A DNA stretch of 64,000 nucleotides from Schlesneria sphaerica (lineage in GTDB: Bacteria > Planctomycetota > Planctomycetia > Planctomycetales > Planctomycetaceae): assembly GCF_044336245.1 (NCBI RefSeq), contig NZ_CP172346.1:6758001-6822000 (forward strand). The letters run 5' to 3'. The translations under genes and the position numbers were made by a program. The notes beneath the pieces were generated by a model that saw only the letters and a list, made by a program, of their open reading frames with translations, had not been told where the DNA came from and made no database searches. This document shows, piece by piece, positions 19,301 through 27,234 of the stretch; within the stretch, counting starts at the first letter, position 1; each line of letters starts with the position of its first letter.

Positions 19301-19824
19301 TCGGCTTGAGGACCCGGCTTGAGTCCATGGCGACCAAGTTCAGCCAGGATAAACGCATCAATGGGATGCTGGGGCGTACCAGGCAAATCAACCGCAGGAA
19401 TCTTCGGTCGGACGGGGGCTTTAAACGCCCAGTGTTCTCGTGGATCCGGCTCGGGGAGTTCGTCAGCGGGAGCCGTGGCACCCTGCTCGATCCATCTCCG
19501 GATCAAGTCAATTTGAGCGGCCGATAAAGGGGCCCCTTCGGTGGGCATCCGCATCGCGGGATCAGGGGACGAGATTCGCTCTATCAGCAAGCTCTGTTCG
19601 GGATGTCCAGGAACAATCGCGGGACCGGTGTCTCCTCCTTTGACCATACTTTGCCTGGTATCGAGACGAAGTTGTACCTGCTGCTGTAATGCACCGTGAC
19701 AGGACCAGCACCGCTGTTTCAGGATGGGTTGAATCTCTTTCAGATAGTCCACTTCCTGTGCGCCCGCGACAGAGGCGACTGCGACAAAGGCGTTGACGGA
19801 AAGTAGCCGGATCATCCATTGCAT
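16336..19824 (-). CDS. PSCyt1-DUF1549-DUF1553 secreted cytochrome-type protein
   Basis: The 1162-residue protein begins with a Sec signal peptide (cut near V-A-G-A-Q). A planctomycete cytochrome C (PSCyt1) domain follows, with heme motif C39-WS-C42-H43 and a distal M-R-M-P. DUF1549 (PSCyt2) comes next (H-P-I-D-A-F-I, L-L-R-R-V-Y-L-D-L-I-G-V-P-P). The middle holds a beta-rich region with LamG-like character at about residues 510-690 and an Ala/Glu/Lys-rich coiled coil at about 750-880. The last part is DUF1553/PSD1 (N-P-L-T-A-R-V-A-V-N-H-M-W-G-R-H-F, TSETYRRSS). These proteins are thought to be periplasmic, and their substrates are unknown. It lies between two genes on the same strand, 64 bases after the DUF1501 gene. 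Confidence 0.92.
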   Translation of the reverse strand: MQWMIRLLSVNAFVAVASVAGAQEVDYLKEIQPILKQRCWSCHGALQQQVQLRLDTRQSMVKGGDTGPAIVPGHPEQSLLIERISSPDPAMRMPTEGAPLSAAQIDLIRRWIEQGATAPADELPEPDPREHWAFKAPVRPKIPAVDLPGTPQHPIDAFILAELGRHGLKPGPQADKSTLLRRVYLDLIGVPPTPEELRQFLADDSLVAYEVVVDRLLQDSRYGERWGRHWLDIWRYSDWYGRRYVPDVWNSAPQVWRWRDWVVRSLNSDRGYDYMVQSMIAGDEINPEENDSAVATGYLIRNWYALNHNDWMRSTVEHTGKAFLGLTFNCAHCHDHKYDPIEHDDYFRLRAFFEPISIRQDRVAGEVDPGPFQEYSYGVLRKIQRNGAVRVFDKNPEAQTWFYTGGDERNRVTTRGSITAGVPKFLSTSEIKIEPTTLQPQSFYPALRDDIQQTLISDATAAIAAAEKDLEAVRQMGTDPSPESLQELKAAEAALAAAEQEARTSGQPGALTGDQSLVMDASGGRRTLHNGITTLTTLPTGSTIEFQLLILKDAHFNFQLAKDVAKGLTAGMVAFEKGRILSYQPGSVTEFEVGRYDWGSGQQRFEVSIQLDLPADRCELTVVSLSDRTRLANSVPIALSGWNPIGDKTKAITFDARTGSVVIVDALRILPPIEVASAIHDRPDPLLAFEFEAPVYANGGDVLAIEGWMDSQYSAAPAFSMVSRDSASPALFKAGQTVELARRKLQLPKTRLEAVESRLRAAKAQLASIEARLSAEKVKHGLIKVDDSNEPIIRASRLEREAAVAQSQADILAQERAMGEAELKPATDANRDKEIGAAKAALATARTALAKAESALADSSLSDKYTALGPTYPQTSTGRRKALAQWLTSRDNPLTARVAVNHMWGRHFHVPLVSSVYDFGRNGKLPTHPELLDWLAVEFMDSGWSMRRLHRLMVTSETYRRSSSAKSGGDNAQLDPDNQYYWRMNTGRMEAEVVRDSLLSTADKLDWQMGGQSIENTESLKTYRRSLYYTFHPEDGGKSPLGELFDAPDPLDCYRRTETIIPQQALALTNSDLVHAMSSAIIQKWPPLNAEQGTVDVDSFIVNSFERILSRRPTDVERQICAESIERQKNLLIQENVSEPLLKACESFIRALFNHNDFVTIR

Positions 19825-19888
19825 GACGCTGATTCCAGATTAAGCTGCCGTAAAGCCTTGCTTCCGCTAACAACAGAATGAGGGCGAT

Positions 19889-21307
19889 TCAGAACAACGC
19901 TGTGACAGGACGCCCCGTTGTGACCGGTAAAGGTCTGCCCAGGTTGTCTTTAATCAGCGACTCCGCATCGATGCCAAAGGCGTGCAGGATGGTGGCGGCG
20001 AAGTCGTCCGGGCTGACGGGATCGCGTGCGACATAAGCCCCTTGTGCGTCGCTCTCACCCCAGATACTCCCACCACGAACGCCCCCTCCTGCAAGAAGCT
20101 GTGTGTAACAGTGTGCCCAGTGATCGCGTCCGGCCGTAGCGTTGATCTTGGGCGTTCTGCCGAATTCTCCTGCCACCGCTACGAGTGTCTCGTCCAGAAG
20201 TCCCCGATCAGACAGGTCTTCAATCAGGGCCGAAAATGATCGATCAAAGGAGGGAGTGCAGTACTGGTGCGTCAGTTGTTGCCGTCCCGTCAGTTGACCG
20301 TCAATTCCACACACGTCGTTGGCGACACCATGGTTGTCCCACAGGTTAAACTGACAGCCTTTGGAATCAAAGAACGTCCAGAAGACGTTGACGAACTGGA
20401 CCCCTGCTTCGATCAGACGTCGCGCCATCAGCAGGCTTTGTCCGTATTCGTTTCTGCCGTAACGCTCTCGGGTCTGTGTCGATTCGTCGTCGAGCTGCAG
20501 GGCCCGGCGAACAGCAGGAGTAACCAGCATGCCGAAAGCCTGTTCGAACATCTCGCCCGCACGCGCCGTATTCCCGGCGGTCAACTTCTGACCGAGGGAA
20601 CGGGACAGGTCATGACGTGCCATCAGACGTTCACGTGTGATACCGGCTGAAAGCTCCAAATCTCCTAAAGTGAGGGGGGAATCGGAGAGAGAAGCTTTCG
20701 TTTCCTTATTGAAAACGAGCGGATCGTAGGGGGAACCGAGGAAGCCCGCAGACTGGCCTTTGTATGCCGGGGATCCCGTGGTGAAGTATCTGGGTAAGAC
20801 GATCCAGGGCGGAAGGGGACTATTTTGAGGTCGCTGACTTTGAACGATGGCTCCGAGGCCGGGGTGATCTTTTCGGTCGATATAGAACTGCCCGGGGCCA
20901 GCAGGGAGTTGACCCAGCAGCGAGTGAACGATCGCTCCGACGTGATCGTTGTCTGTATGTGTCATCGACCTGATCACTGCCAACTTGTCGGCATGACGTG
21001 CGACCTGTGGGATGAGTTCCCCAAAGTGCAATCCCGGTACACTCGTCGCAATCGAATCAAACTCTGATCGGACGCCGCTGGGAGCTAAGGGCTTAAGGTC
21101 CCAGAGATCCGGCTGTGAGGGCCCACCACAGAGAAAGAGATAGATGCATCCTTTCGCACGGCCGCGGGAAGAATGTGTCTCTGCTTTGGCTTGAGGGAGA
21201 TGGCCTAATCCGCCCGCGATACCGGTCGAGAGCGCACTCATTTTCAGCAATTGACGTCGTGTCACTTGCCCGGAATTGTGCGTGGGATTCGTGAACAAAT
21301 GAAGCAT
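19889..21307 (-). CDS. DUF1501 protein with Tat signal
   Basis: This 472-residue DUF1501 protein has a leader containing TRRQLLKMSALSTGIAGG, a twin-arginine signal. Family landmarks are C-I-Y-L-F-L-C-G-G-P-S-Q-P-D-L-W-D, MTHTDNDHVGA, AVAGEFGRTPKIN and AGRDHWAHCY. It is the usual genomic partner of the DUF1549/DUF1553 protein coded 64 bases downstream, and the pair is likely exported together (Tat for this one, Sec for the partner). Role unknown. It may share a transcript with the GntR gene 154 bases upstream. Confidence 0.9.
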   Translation of the reverse strand: MLHLFTNPTHNSGQVTRRQLLKMSALSTGIAGGLGHLPQAKAETHSSRGRAKGCIYLFLCGGPSQPDLWDLKPLAPSGVRSEFDSIATSVPGLHFGELIPQVARHADKLAVIRSMTHTDNDHVGAIVHSLLGQLPAGPGQFYIDRKDHPGLGAIVQSQRPQNSPLPPWIVLPRYFTTGSPAYKGQSAGFLGSPYDPLVFNKETKASLSDSPLTLGDLELSAGITRERLMARHDLSRSLGQKLTAGNTARAGEMFEQAFGMLVTPAVRRALQLDDESTQTRERYGRNEYGQSLLMARRLIEAGVQFVNVFWTFFDSKGCQFNLWDNHGVANDVCGIDGQLTGRQQLTHQYCTPSFDRSFSALIEDLSDRGLLDETLVAVAGEFGRTPKINATAGRDHWAHCYTQLLAGGGVRGGSIWGESDAQGAYVARDPVSPDDFAATILHAFGIDAESLIKDNLGRPLPVTTGRPVTALF

Positions 21308-21461
21308 CGACCGCCTCGTTGGTTAGCACCTCTGCCCTTGAAAACGCCTGACCCTCAATGTGACTTCCGGGTATTCTCCATTCCGCCATTTTGTTGCTGA
21401 CCACCACGAGTAGTCGTCTCAGTAGGGGTCTTGGTTATTGAAGCGCACTGTTAACCAGGTG

Positions 21462-22214
21462 CTACTTGTCTGCTTCCTTCTTCTTTTTTACGGCCCGCCG
21501 CAAAGGTTGTGCCAGCTTGTCATAGACTCCGTCAATTTCACGTGGCTTCCCCGCTTCGGTCCAGCAACGACATGAGGCGGCGACAAATTCCTGTTTCAAT
21601 ATGTGCTGTGATAACGCTTCGCAGGCAACCTCGAGATCGCCGAGTTGAAACATGGCATAGAGCGCTGCGTGCATTCCATAGAGTTCCCGGAAATCCGCAT
21701 GGAACGGGCGATTCCGGTCGACCGTCAGGTACTCACTTGTTGCACCTGCAATCGCAAAGTAGACCCCCAGTGATCCAGCCGGGGATGCCTTATCGATGAT
21801 GACCCGGTGAAATAGCGAATCCTGGTGGAATGCGCCGCTGTGATCTTCCCTGTCGCAGCACTCATACATTTCTTCAAGGATATCGCGCCACTGCTTGAAG
21901 TCAGCGTCGTCCAGCAGATGGAAACATTGCCGCAGGGCAATGCATTCCAGTTTGGCCCGACATTCGTAAAGCACCTCCGCAACTTCGCGGGTTGGCGGTT
22001 CCGCAACGACGGTGCCACAATTCGGTCGGGCGTGAAGCAACCCTTCGAACGTCAACTGCTGCAGCACCTGACGAATCGGGCTGCGGCTGACGCCAAAGCG
22101 ACTGGCAAGGTGCTCTTCACGCAGAGCGTCACCTGGAACGAAGACCCCTTTGCGAACGTCCGCGCGCAATCGAGAAGCAATCTGATCCAGAACGGAAATC
22201 ACGGGCCGACTCAT
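21462..22214 (-). CDS. GntR-family (FadR subfamily, FCD domain) transcriptional regulator
   Basis: Residues about 10-75 are a winged-helix GntR DNA-binding domain (LREEHLASRFGVSRSPIRQV, then F-E-G-L-L and G-T-V-V). Residues about 80-225 are an all-helical FCD ligand domain with the typical R-A-x-L-E start and metal-site-like residues (F-H-x-x-x-F-H-R, M-H-A-A-L). The tail is Lys-rich. FCD regulators usually sense small organic acids or sugar acids and control nearby catabolic genes. It is the first gene of the minus-strand string and diverges from the amidase gene. A near-palindrome, TTGTACACAATCGAC, lies 58 bases upstream of its ATG, which suggests autoregulation. Confidence 0.92.
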   Translation of the reverse strand: MSRPVISVLDQIASRLRADVRKGVFVPGDALREEHLASRFGVSRSPIRQVLQQLTFEGLLHARPNCGTVVAEPPTREVAEVLYECRAKLECIALRQCFHLLDDADFKQWRDILEEMYECCDREDHSGAFHQDSLFHRVIIDKASPAGSLGVYFAIAGATSEYLTVDRNRPFHADFRELYGMHAALYAMFQLGDLEVACEALSQHILKQEFVAASCRCWTEAGKPREIDGVYDKLAQPLRRAVKKKKEADK

Positions 22215-22271
22215 GTGGTTTATCTTTCCCGGGGCATACCCGTTTGAAATCTACGATATCGAGGAAGTGGG

Positions 22272-22286
22272 TTGTACACAATCGAC
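22272..22286. promoter_or_regulatory. Candidate GntR/FCD operator (TTGTACACAATCGAC)
   Basis: This is a one-base variant of the 1136-1150 site. It lies 58 bases upstream of the GntR ATG and is followed by AATTGGTTGCAATC. Its place is right for autorepression; binding is inferred. Confidence 0.45.
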
Positions 22287-22655
22287 AATTGGTTGCAATC
22301 CGGGCGTCATCGCCGGACATCCTCTCTAGGAGGACATATGAAACTTGGCCAGGGTCATCAGGGAGAATGGAACGCATATCGGGGGGAGTGTTAAGTCCTG
22401 GCACAAAAAATGACGGACTGCCAGAAGCGGTGCGCTCGCAGGCAATCTGTTATTCCGTCGATTCGTCTGAGTAAAGGATGCCGATAACATTAAAGAATCT
22501 TCCATGATTCTCAATCGTTAAGCCGTAAGGATTATAGCAGCGGGTTGGGCAGAGAGAGATCCCCTTCCAGTTTCGTCAGGCGGGATCCGTCTCCCGGAAG
22601 TGGCCAGCCGCTTGGGTCGCTCAATACGTTTGGGCCGTTTGACAGCAGTCTGGAT

Positions 22656-22673
22656 GGATTGTATACCGTATCC
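22656..22673. promoter_or_regulatory. Candidate GntR/FCD half-palindrome (GGATTGTATACCGTATCC)
   Basis: The core TTGTATACC shares TGTATAC with the other two sites, and the outer GGAT and ATCC are complementary. It lies 73 bases upstream of the amidase ATG, within promoter distance. It is weaker than the other two sites. Confidence 0.3.
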
Positions 22674-22746
22674 AAAAAATGCGGGTGCGTGGCTCCTGCA
22701 TCATCACCAACCTATCCCCCCATATCGGGGTGGCAGTTGATGCGGG

Positions 22747-23661
22747 ATGTGTATGCAACGGGTACCAGCGCAACCTCTCGTCTATGAATTCAGCCGGCAC
22801 TGCCAACCGCGATGTCGCGTTAAGCCGGGTGAGACTCTTTGTGTCGAATCGGAAGACGCTCTCTCTGGTCAAATTCGTTCTGCGGGGGATCGTCGGGACA
22901 AGTCTGTCGTCCCTTACAGCAACCCCGTCGCGGGTCCGATTGTCGTTGATGGGGCCGAGAAAGGGGACTATCTGGCCGTCACGATCAAGTCGATCGAACC
23001 TCGGGACGGTCAGTGTGCGACCTATACGGGGGCCCCGAAACAACTGGTCGAATGGTTGGGGGCGGAGGTCCCTCATGGAGCTCACGTCAGTCCGATTCGC
23101 GATGGGTTCATCCATTGGAAAGAACGAATTCAGATTCCCTACCAGCCGATGCTCGGATGCATCGGAACAGCGCCTGACTGGGGCGTACCCACCACTGGCC
23201 CCGCCGGACCCCACGGGGGGAACATGGATCTGGTGGAGGTCTGTCCAGGAAGCACGTTGTTTCTTCCTGTTTCTGTGCCGGGTGGCTACCTGTATCTGGG
23301 AGATGCGCACGCCGCGATGGGGCATGGTGAGCTTTCTGCAACCGGTCTTGAGATGGCAGCGTGGTCGACAATTCAGGTCGATCTGCTTCGTGGCTCACCG
23401 CTCACAGGAATCCGAATCTCGAACCCCGATTTTCTCATGACGGTTGCCACTCAGAACTCGCCAGAACGGGCGATCGCCGAAGCCTACGCGAGGCTGATTC
23501 TCTGGATGGAAGTGGATTACGGCTGGAATCGCTGGGATGCCTATGACCTGCTGACGCATGTGGGACGAATTTCCATCGGCTACTACGGTAGTGGAACGGT
23601 GGGGTGTGGTATCGATCGCAAGTATGTCGGTCCCGCAGTTCCTATGACGAAGAAAGAATGA
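22747..23661 (+). CDS. Acetamidase/formamidase family protein
   Basis: The 304-residue product matches the FmdA/AmdA family (PF03069), which hydrolyses formamide or acetamide to ammonia and the acid. Visible signatures are V-N-P-V-A-G-P-I-style N-P-V-A-G-P-I-V-V-D-G, M-L-G-C-I-G-T-A-P, GPAGPHGGNMDLVEV, Y-L-G-D-A-H-A-A-M-G-H-G-E and I-G-Y-Y-G-S-G-T. The GDAHA-x-x-GHGE stretch carries the expected metal/active-site His and Glu residues. No signal peptide is seen, so it is cytoplasmic. The start is ATG at 22747 or 22753; neither has a strong ribosome site. It opens the plus-strand catabolic island and diverges from the GntR gene. Confidence 0.9.
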   Translation: MCMQRVPAQPLVYEFSRHCQPRCRVKPGETLCVESEDALSGQIRSAGDRRDKSVVPYSNPVAGPIVVDGAEKGDYLAVTIKSIEPRDGQCATYTGAPKQLVEWLGAEVPHGAHVSPIRDGFIHWKERIQIPYQPMLGCIGTAPDWGVPTTGPAGPHGGNMDLVEVCPGSTLFLPVSVPGGYLYLGDAHAAMGHGELSATGLEMAAWSTIQVDLLRGSPLTGIRISNPDFLMTVATQNSPERAIAEAYARLILWMEVDYGWNRWDAYDLLTHVGRISIGYYGSGTVGCGIDRKYVGPAVPMTKKE

Positions 23662-23881
23662 AGAATCCACAGGATCGACTCGCATTGTGCTGTCCAGACT
23701 TCGAATGTCGATCAAATTCGTGACACGCGCGTTCCTTAAATTGCCGTCATTGGTGTTTCCTCGTCCGAGACCGTTGAAACCAGTTCAGGTACGAGAGCGT
23801 AATCCTCTGCTCAAACCGTTGGGAGCTTGTGCCGATCACTGACCTCTGCTCGACCATCTCTGATACCTGCCGGAGTGCAAC

Positions 23882-24778
23882 GTGCTGTTTGATACACATA
23901 CGAATTTGATGTGGTACCCGGATCATTACTCTGAGGAATTTGTCGAATTCGCCTGGGAAGCTAAACGGGCAAAGATGAAGCTCTCATCCGATGTTTACTA
24001 TGCAGGCGACGATGTCAGTTATAAAAACACGTTCGATTCCCGACCCGAGCAATTACTGGAGGCCACACGTTCCGCCGATAAGGTGATCGTCTTTGGGATC
24101 GTCGCCCCTTTTTGTGGCATTCATGCCGACCAGGAATTGATCGCGAAATTCGTCCGCGAGCATTCGGATCGTTTCATCGGCTGGTGTTCCGTCGATCCCA
24201 ATGACCCTGAGTGTGTTAGCCAACTGGACTACTACGTGAACCAGCTTGGTTTCCGTGGTCTGAAGGTGTCGCCGATCTATCAGAACTGGGACCCGCAAGA
24301 CCCCCGTCACCTGCCGCTCTTCCGTAAAGCGGAATCGCTTGGCATTCCTGTCAATATTCATCAGGGGACGTCGTTCGTTCGCCCCGGTCCGCTCAAGTAT
24401 GCCAACCCTGTGCAGCTGGAAGATATTGCCATTGCCTGCCCGGATTTGCGAATCGTGATTGCCCACATGGGGCACCCTTGGGAAACCGAGTGTGTTGTCC
24501 TGATTCGGAAGCACCCCAATCTCTATGCGAATGTGTCAGCATTACACTACCGACCGCTCCGTCACTACCAGGCCTTCATGACGGCGATTGAATACGGGGT
24601 CGAGCATAAACTGATCATTGGATCGGACTTTCCGTCCGCGACATTCCCTCAGGTCATCGCGGGACAATGGAAAGTCAACGATGTCGTCGAGAGAACGAAG
24701 TTTCCTCGTGTCTCTGATGAAGTCATTCACAATATCATTTATGAAAACTGGAAACAGTTCCTGCCCGAATACGCATGA
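23882..24778 (+). CDS. Amidohydrolase family 2 (ACMSD-like TIM-barrel) protein with altered HxH motif
   Basis: This 298-residue TIM-barrel metal-dependent hydrolase (PF04909) starts at GTG. The first-strand metal motif normally reads D-x-H-x-H; here it is D-T-H-T-N, so the second His is Asn. The other expected residues are kept: His in V-N-I-H-Q-G-T-S-F, His in I-A-H-M-G-H-P-W, and Asp in I-I-G-S-D-F-P. The paralogue at 36848 keeps HSH. The family includes decarboxylases and lactone or amide hydrolases. With one ligand changed, metal binding or the reaction may differ. It is cytoplasmic, 220 bases after the amidase gene. Confidence 0.87.
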   Translation: MLFDTHTNLMWYPDHYSEEFVEFAWEAKRAKMKLSSDVYYAGDDVSYKNTFDSRPEQLLEATRSADKVIVFGIVAPFCGIHADQELIAKFVREHSDRFIGWCSVDPNDPECVSQLDYYVNQLGFRGLKVSPIYQNWDPQDPRHLPLFRKAESLGIPVNIHQGTSFVRPGPLKYANPVQLEDIAIACPDLRIVIAHMGHPWETECVVLIRKHPNLYANVSALHYRPLRHYQAFMTAIEYGVEHKLIIGSDFPSATFPQVIAGQWKVNDVVERTKFPRVSDEVIHNIIYENWKQFLPEYA

Positions 24779-24984
24779 AGGGATCTACCCATTAATGACT
24801 TGGCAGGAGTTGATAAAGGCGGGTACTTCCAATCACCGCAAAACTGTGGGGACAGGTGAATCGGCGGCTCGAATCAATCATCCAGGATGGGTTATAAGCC
24901 GACGGTGTTTGATCGCACCCGAAGCGAAAGAACGATTTGGGACCATGGTACGCGCATCCGGGAACACTGACAAAGAAGGACTGC

Positions 24985-26052
24985 ATGATGCGAGAAGCTT
25001 GTCGTCGACTCTTACTTCTGGGAGTCGTGTTTGGCTCAATGGGACTGGTCGAGGCCGCGGAACCGTCAAGCGATCCGAAATATGAGTGGCAGTTAATTAC
25101 GATGAAGGCGCCGTGGGTGGCGAGGGACGGAGCGGGAATTCTGAGTTACAAGGGGAAACTGTGGCTCTTAGGTGGATGGAATCCGATCGTCGCCGACCGC
25201 CCGTTCTTTCCCTTGATCTGCAATAACGAGGTCTGGTCCTCAGAAGACGGTGCCGACTGGACCCTCGTCAAACCCAACACCTTCAAAGACAAATCATTCG
25301 ATCCGACCAGCGACTGGGAGGGGCGTCACACCGCTGGATATGTTGTCTACAAAGATCGGATGTGGATCGTCGGTGGCGATTGCAATCAGCGCCACTACCA
25401 GAACGATGTCTGGTCCTCGCAGGACGGAAAGACGTGGGACTACGTCAATAAAGGAAAGGATGTTCCCTGGGGGCCGAGGGCTCTGCACTACACCGTGGTG
25501 CACAAGGACAAGATCTGGGTCATCGGTGGTCAGACGATGCCTGCGTTTGGTGGTGGAGAAGAAAAATTCTACCGTGACGCCTGGACCACGACGGACGGTG
25601 TGAACTGGGAGAAAATTGAACCTGAAGAACCCTGCTGGTCCGTTCGAGGGATGATCGGTGGATCGGCCGTGATGAATGGCCGGATCTGGATCCTCGGCGG
25701 AGGGACTTACGACACTCCCACTACGCCTCAACGCAAGTACTACAACGATGTCTGGAGTTCTGAGGACGGGGTTCACTGGAAACTGCACACCTCCAAGGCT
25801 GCGTGGCACCCTCGTCAGTACCATGATGTCGCTGTCTGGGACGATCGACTCTGGGTGATGGAGGGATATCACGAAAACGGCGGAAATCGTAAAGATGTCT
25901 GGTTTTCGAAGGATGGGACCGACTGGACCGAGCTTCCTGATACGCCCTGGAATCCTCGTCACGCCGCCAGTCTGGTGGTGCATGACGGAAACCTCTGGAT
26001 GATTGCCGGGAACAACATGCAGCCCGATGTCTGGAAGCTGATCAGGAAATAG
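24985..26052 (+). CDS. Secreted kelch/galactose-oxidase-like six-bladed propeller
   Basis: From ATG at 24985 (AAGAAGGA just upstream; ATG 24988 also possible) the 355-residue protein has a Sec signal peptide ending near L-V-E-A-A-E. Six repeats follow, each with a hydrophobic W-x-[IL]-G-G strand and a later [ND]-[DE]-[VA]-W-[ST]-[ST]-x-D-G-x-x-W strand, for example NDVWSSQDGKTWD and NDVWSSEDGVHWK. This is a kelch-type propeller, probably periplasmic or surface-located. No copper-site residues typical of galactose oxidase could be assigned, so a binding role is as likely as catalysis. It lies within the catabolic island. Confidence 0.82.
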   Translation: MMREACRRLLLLGVVFGSMGLVEAAEPSSDPKYEWQLITMKAPWVARDGAGILSYKGKLWLLGGWNPIVADRPFFPLICNNEVWSSEDGADWTLVKPNTFKDKSFDPTSDWEGRHTAGYVVYKDRMWIVGGDCNQRHYQNDVWSSQDGKTWDYVNKGKDVPWGPRALHYTVVHKDKIWVIGGQTMPAFGGGEEKFYRDAWTTTDGVNWEKIEPEEPCWSVRGMIGGSAVMNGRIWILGGGTYDTPTTPQRKYYNDVWSSEDGVHWKLHTSKAAWHPRQYHDVAVWDDRLWVMEGYHENGGNRKDVWFSKDGTDWTELPDTPWNPRHAASLVVHDGNLWMIAGNNMQPDVWKLIRK

Positions 26053-26224
26053 TCGTCCCCGCAGCGAAGAATAGAGTCTCAGTGTTACGTCGTCCGGTTG
26101 GAAACTGGAATTGCTAATCGCCACGACGTTTGTTTGTTGCACTGCCAGGTTGTCCGGCCTTCGGTCGTGATGAGACCCGGTCGAAACTCATTTATACACT
26201 TCATTACGTTGGAAACGCTCGACA

Positions 26225-27145
26225 ATGGACACGCGACGAATGACCCCTGCCTCATTGGCGAACTCAGTGATTGCTGTTCCTCCGTTAGCTCGTGACTCGA
26301 ATCTGGAACTGAATGTCGCGGAAAATGTCAGGCAGATCCGTCATCTGGAATCGGGTGGCGTGAGAACATTGCTGTATGGCGGAAACGCCGCTCTAGCGCA
26401 TGTCTCCCTGCGGGAATATCCTTCGCTACTGAAGATGCTGACCGAATCGGCGGGATCAGACACCACCGTCATACCGTCAGTTGGTCCCACCTTCGGCATG
26501 ATGATGGATCAGGCTGCCATTCTGAGAGAGTTTTCCTTTCCCACTGTGATGCTGTTGCCAAGTCGCGACGGGACGACACCCGCGGGAATTGCCAGCGGCA
26601 TGAAGCGATTCGTTGATCGGATTGAACGTCCGGCAGTTCTGTATCTCAAACACGAGGAAATGGTCGACGTCGGGACGGTCGTGCAGATGTTTAAAGACGG
26701 TCTGATTTCCTGGATCAAGTATGCCATCGTTCGCAAAGACACTCTGAACGATCCTTTTCTGAGTGGATTGATCGATGCGATCGGTCCCACATTGATCGTC
26801 AGTGGGATGGGCGAGCAACCGGCTGCCGTGCATTTGCGGCATTTCCACCTCGCTGGCTTCACGTCGGGGTGTGTCTGCATCGCTCCGCGGCTTTCAACGA
26901 ATATGCTGCGAGCCCTTCAGGCACGGGATGACGAGACTGCTGAGCGGATTCGTCAGCAGTTTGTTCCTTTGGAATCACTGCGAGATTCGATCAACCCCGT
27001 GCGGGTACTCCATGACGCCGTGTCACTTTGTGGTGTCAGTCAAACAGGACCCATCACGCCGTTTCTGTCTCCGACGAAAGAATCTGACCAAGCGGCAATT
27101 AAGGGAGCAGCGGAGGAACTCTTGCGACTTAATTCGAATTTGTGA
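26225..27145 (+). CDS. Dihydrodipicolinate synthase/N-acetylneuraminate lyase (DapA) family protein
   Basis: This 306-residue class-I aldolase TIM barrel (PF00701) has its Schiff-base lysine in W-I-K-Y-A and its catalytic tyrosine in A-V-L-Y-L-K. The usual G-G-x-x-G-E segment is changed to Y-G-G-N-A-A-L-A-H, so the substrate is not the standard pyruvate/aspartate semialdehyde pair. In this gene context a 2-keto-3-deoxy-acid aldolase or dehydratase, acting after an enolase-superfamily dehydratase, is a reasonable guess. Biosynthetic dapA is unlikely given the location and motif changes. It is cytoplasmic, between the kelch and dimethylformamidase-like genes. Confidence 0.87.
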   Translation: MDTRRMTPASLANSVIAVPPLARDSNLELNVAENVRQIRHLESGGVRTLLYGGNAALAHVSLREYPSLLKMLTESAGSDTTVIPSVGPTFGMMMDQAAILREFSFPTVMLLPSRDGTTPAGIASGMKRFVDRIERPAVLYLKHEEMVDVGTVVQMFKDGLISWIKYAIVRKDTLNDPFLSGLIDAIGPTLIVSGMGEQPAAVHLRHFHLAGFTSGCVCIAPRLSTNMLRALQARDDETAERIRQQFVPLESLRDSINPVRVLHDAVSLCGVSQTGPITPFLSPTKESDQAAIKGAAEELLRLNSNL

Positions 27146-27234
27146 TCAAAATAGGACCATCAGCAACAAAGCTGGCGTAACGATTTCTTACCGTTCTCGA
27201 TAGGAACAGCAAAGTCTGAACTGAGGGCCCTGGT

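Larger units (their letters stand above)
22215..22746. other. Divergent regulatory region between the GntR gene and the amidase gene
   Basis: About 530 bases contain no convincing gene. They hold two GntR-type motifs, listed separately: one near the regulator start and one about 75 bases before the amidase start. Both promoters are expected here, but no confident -35/-10 pair could be picked by eye. Confidence 0.5.

Noticed and set aside
25294..26142. 282-codon minus-strand open frame
   Set aside because: It mirrors the repeated blades of the kelch-like gene on the other strand; a repeat artefact.
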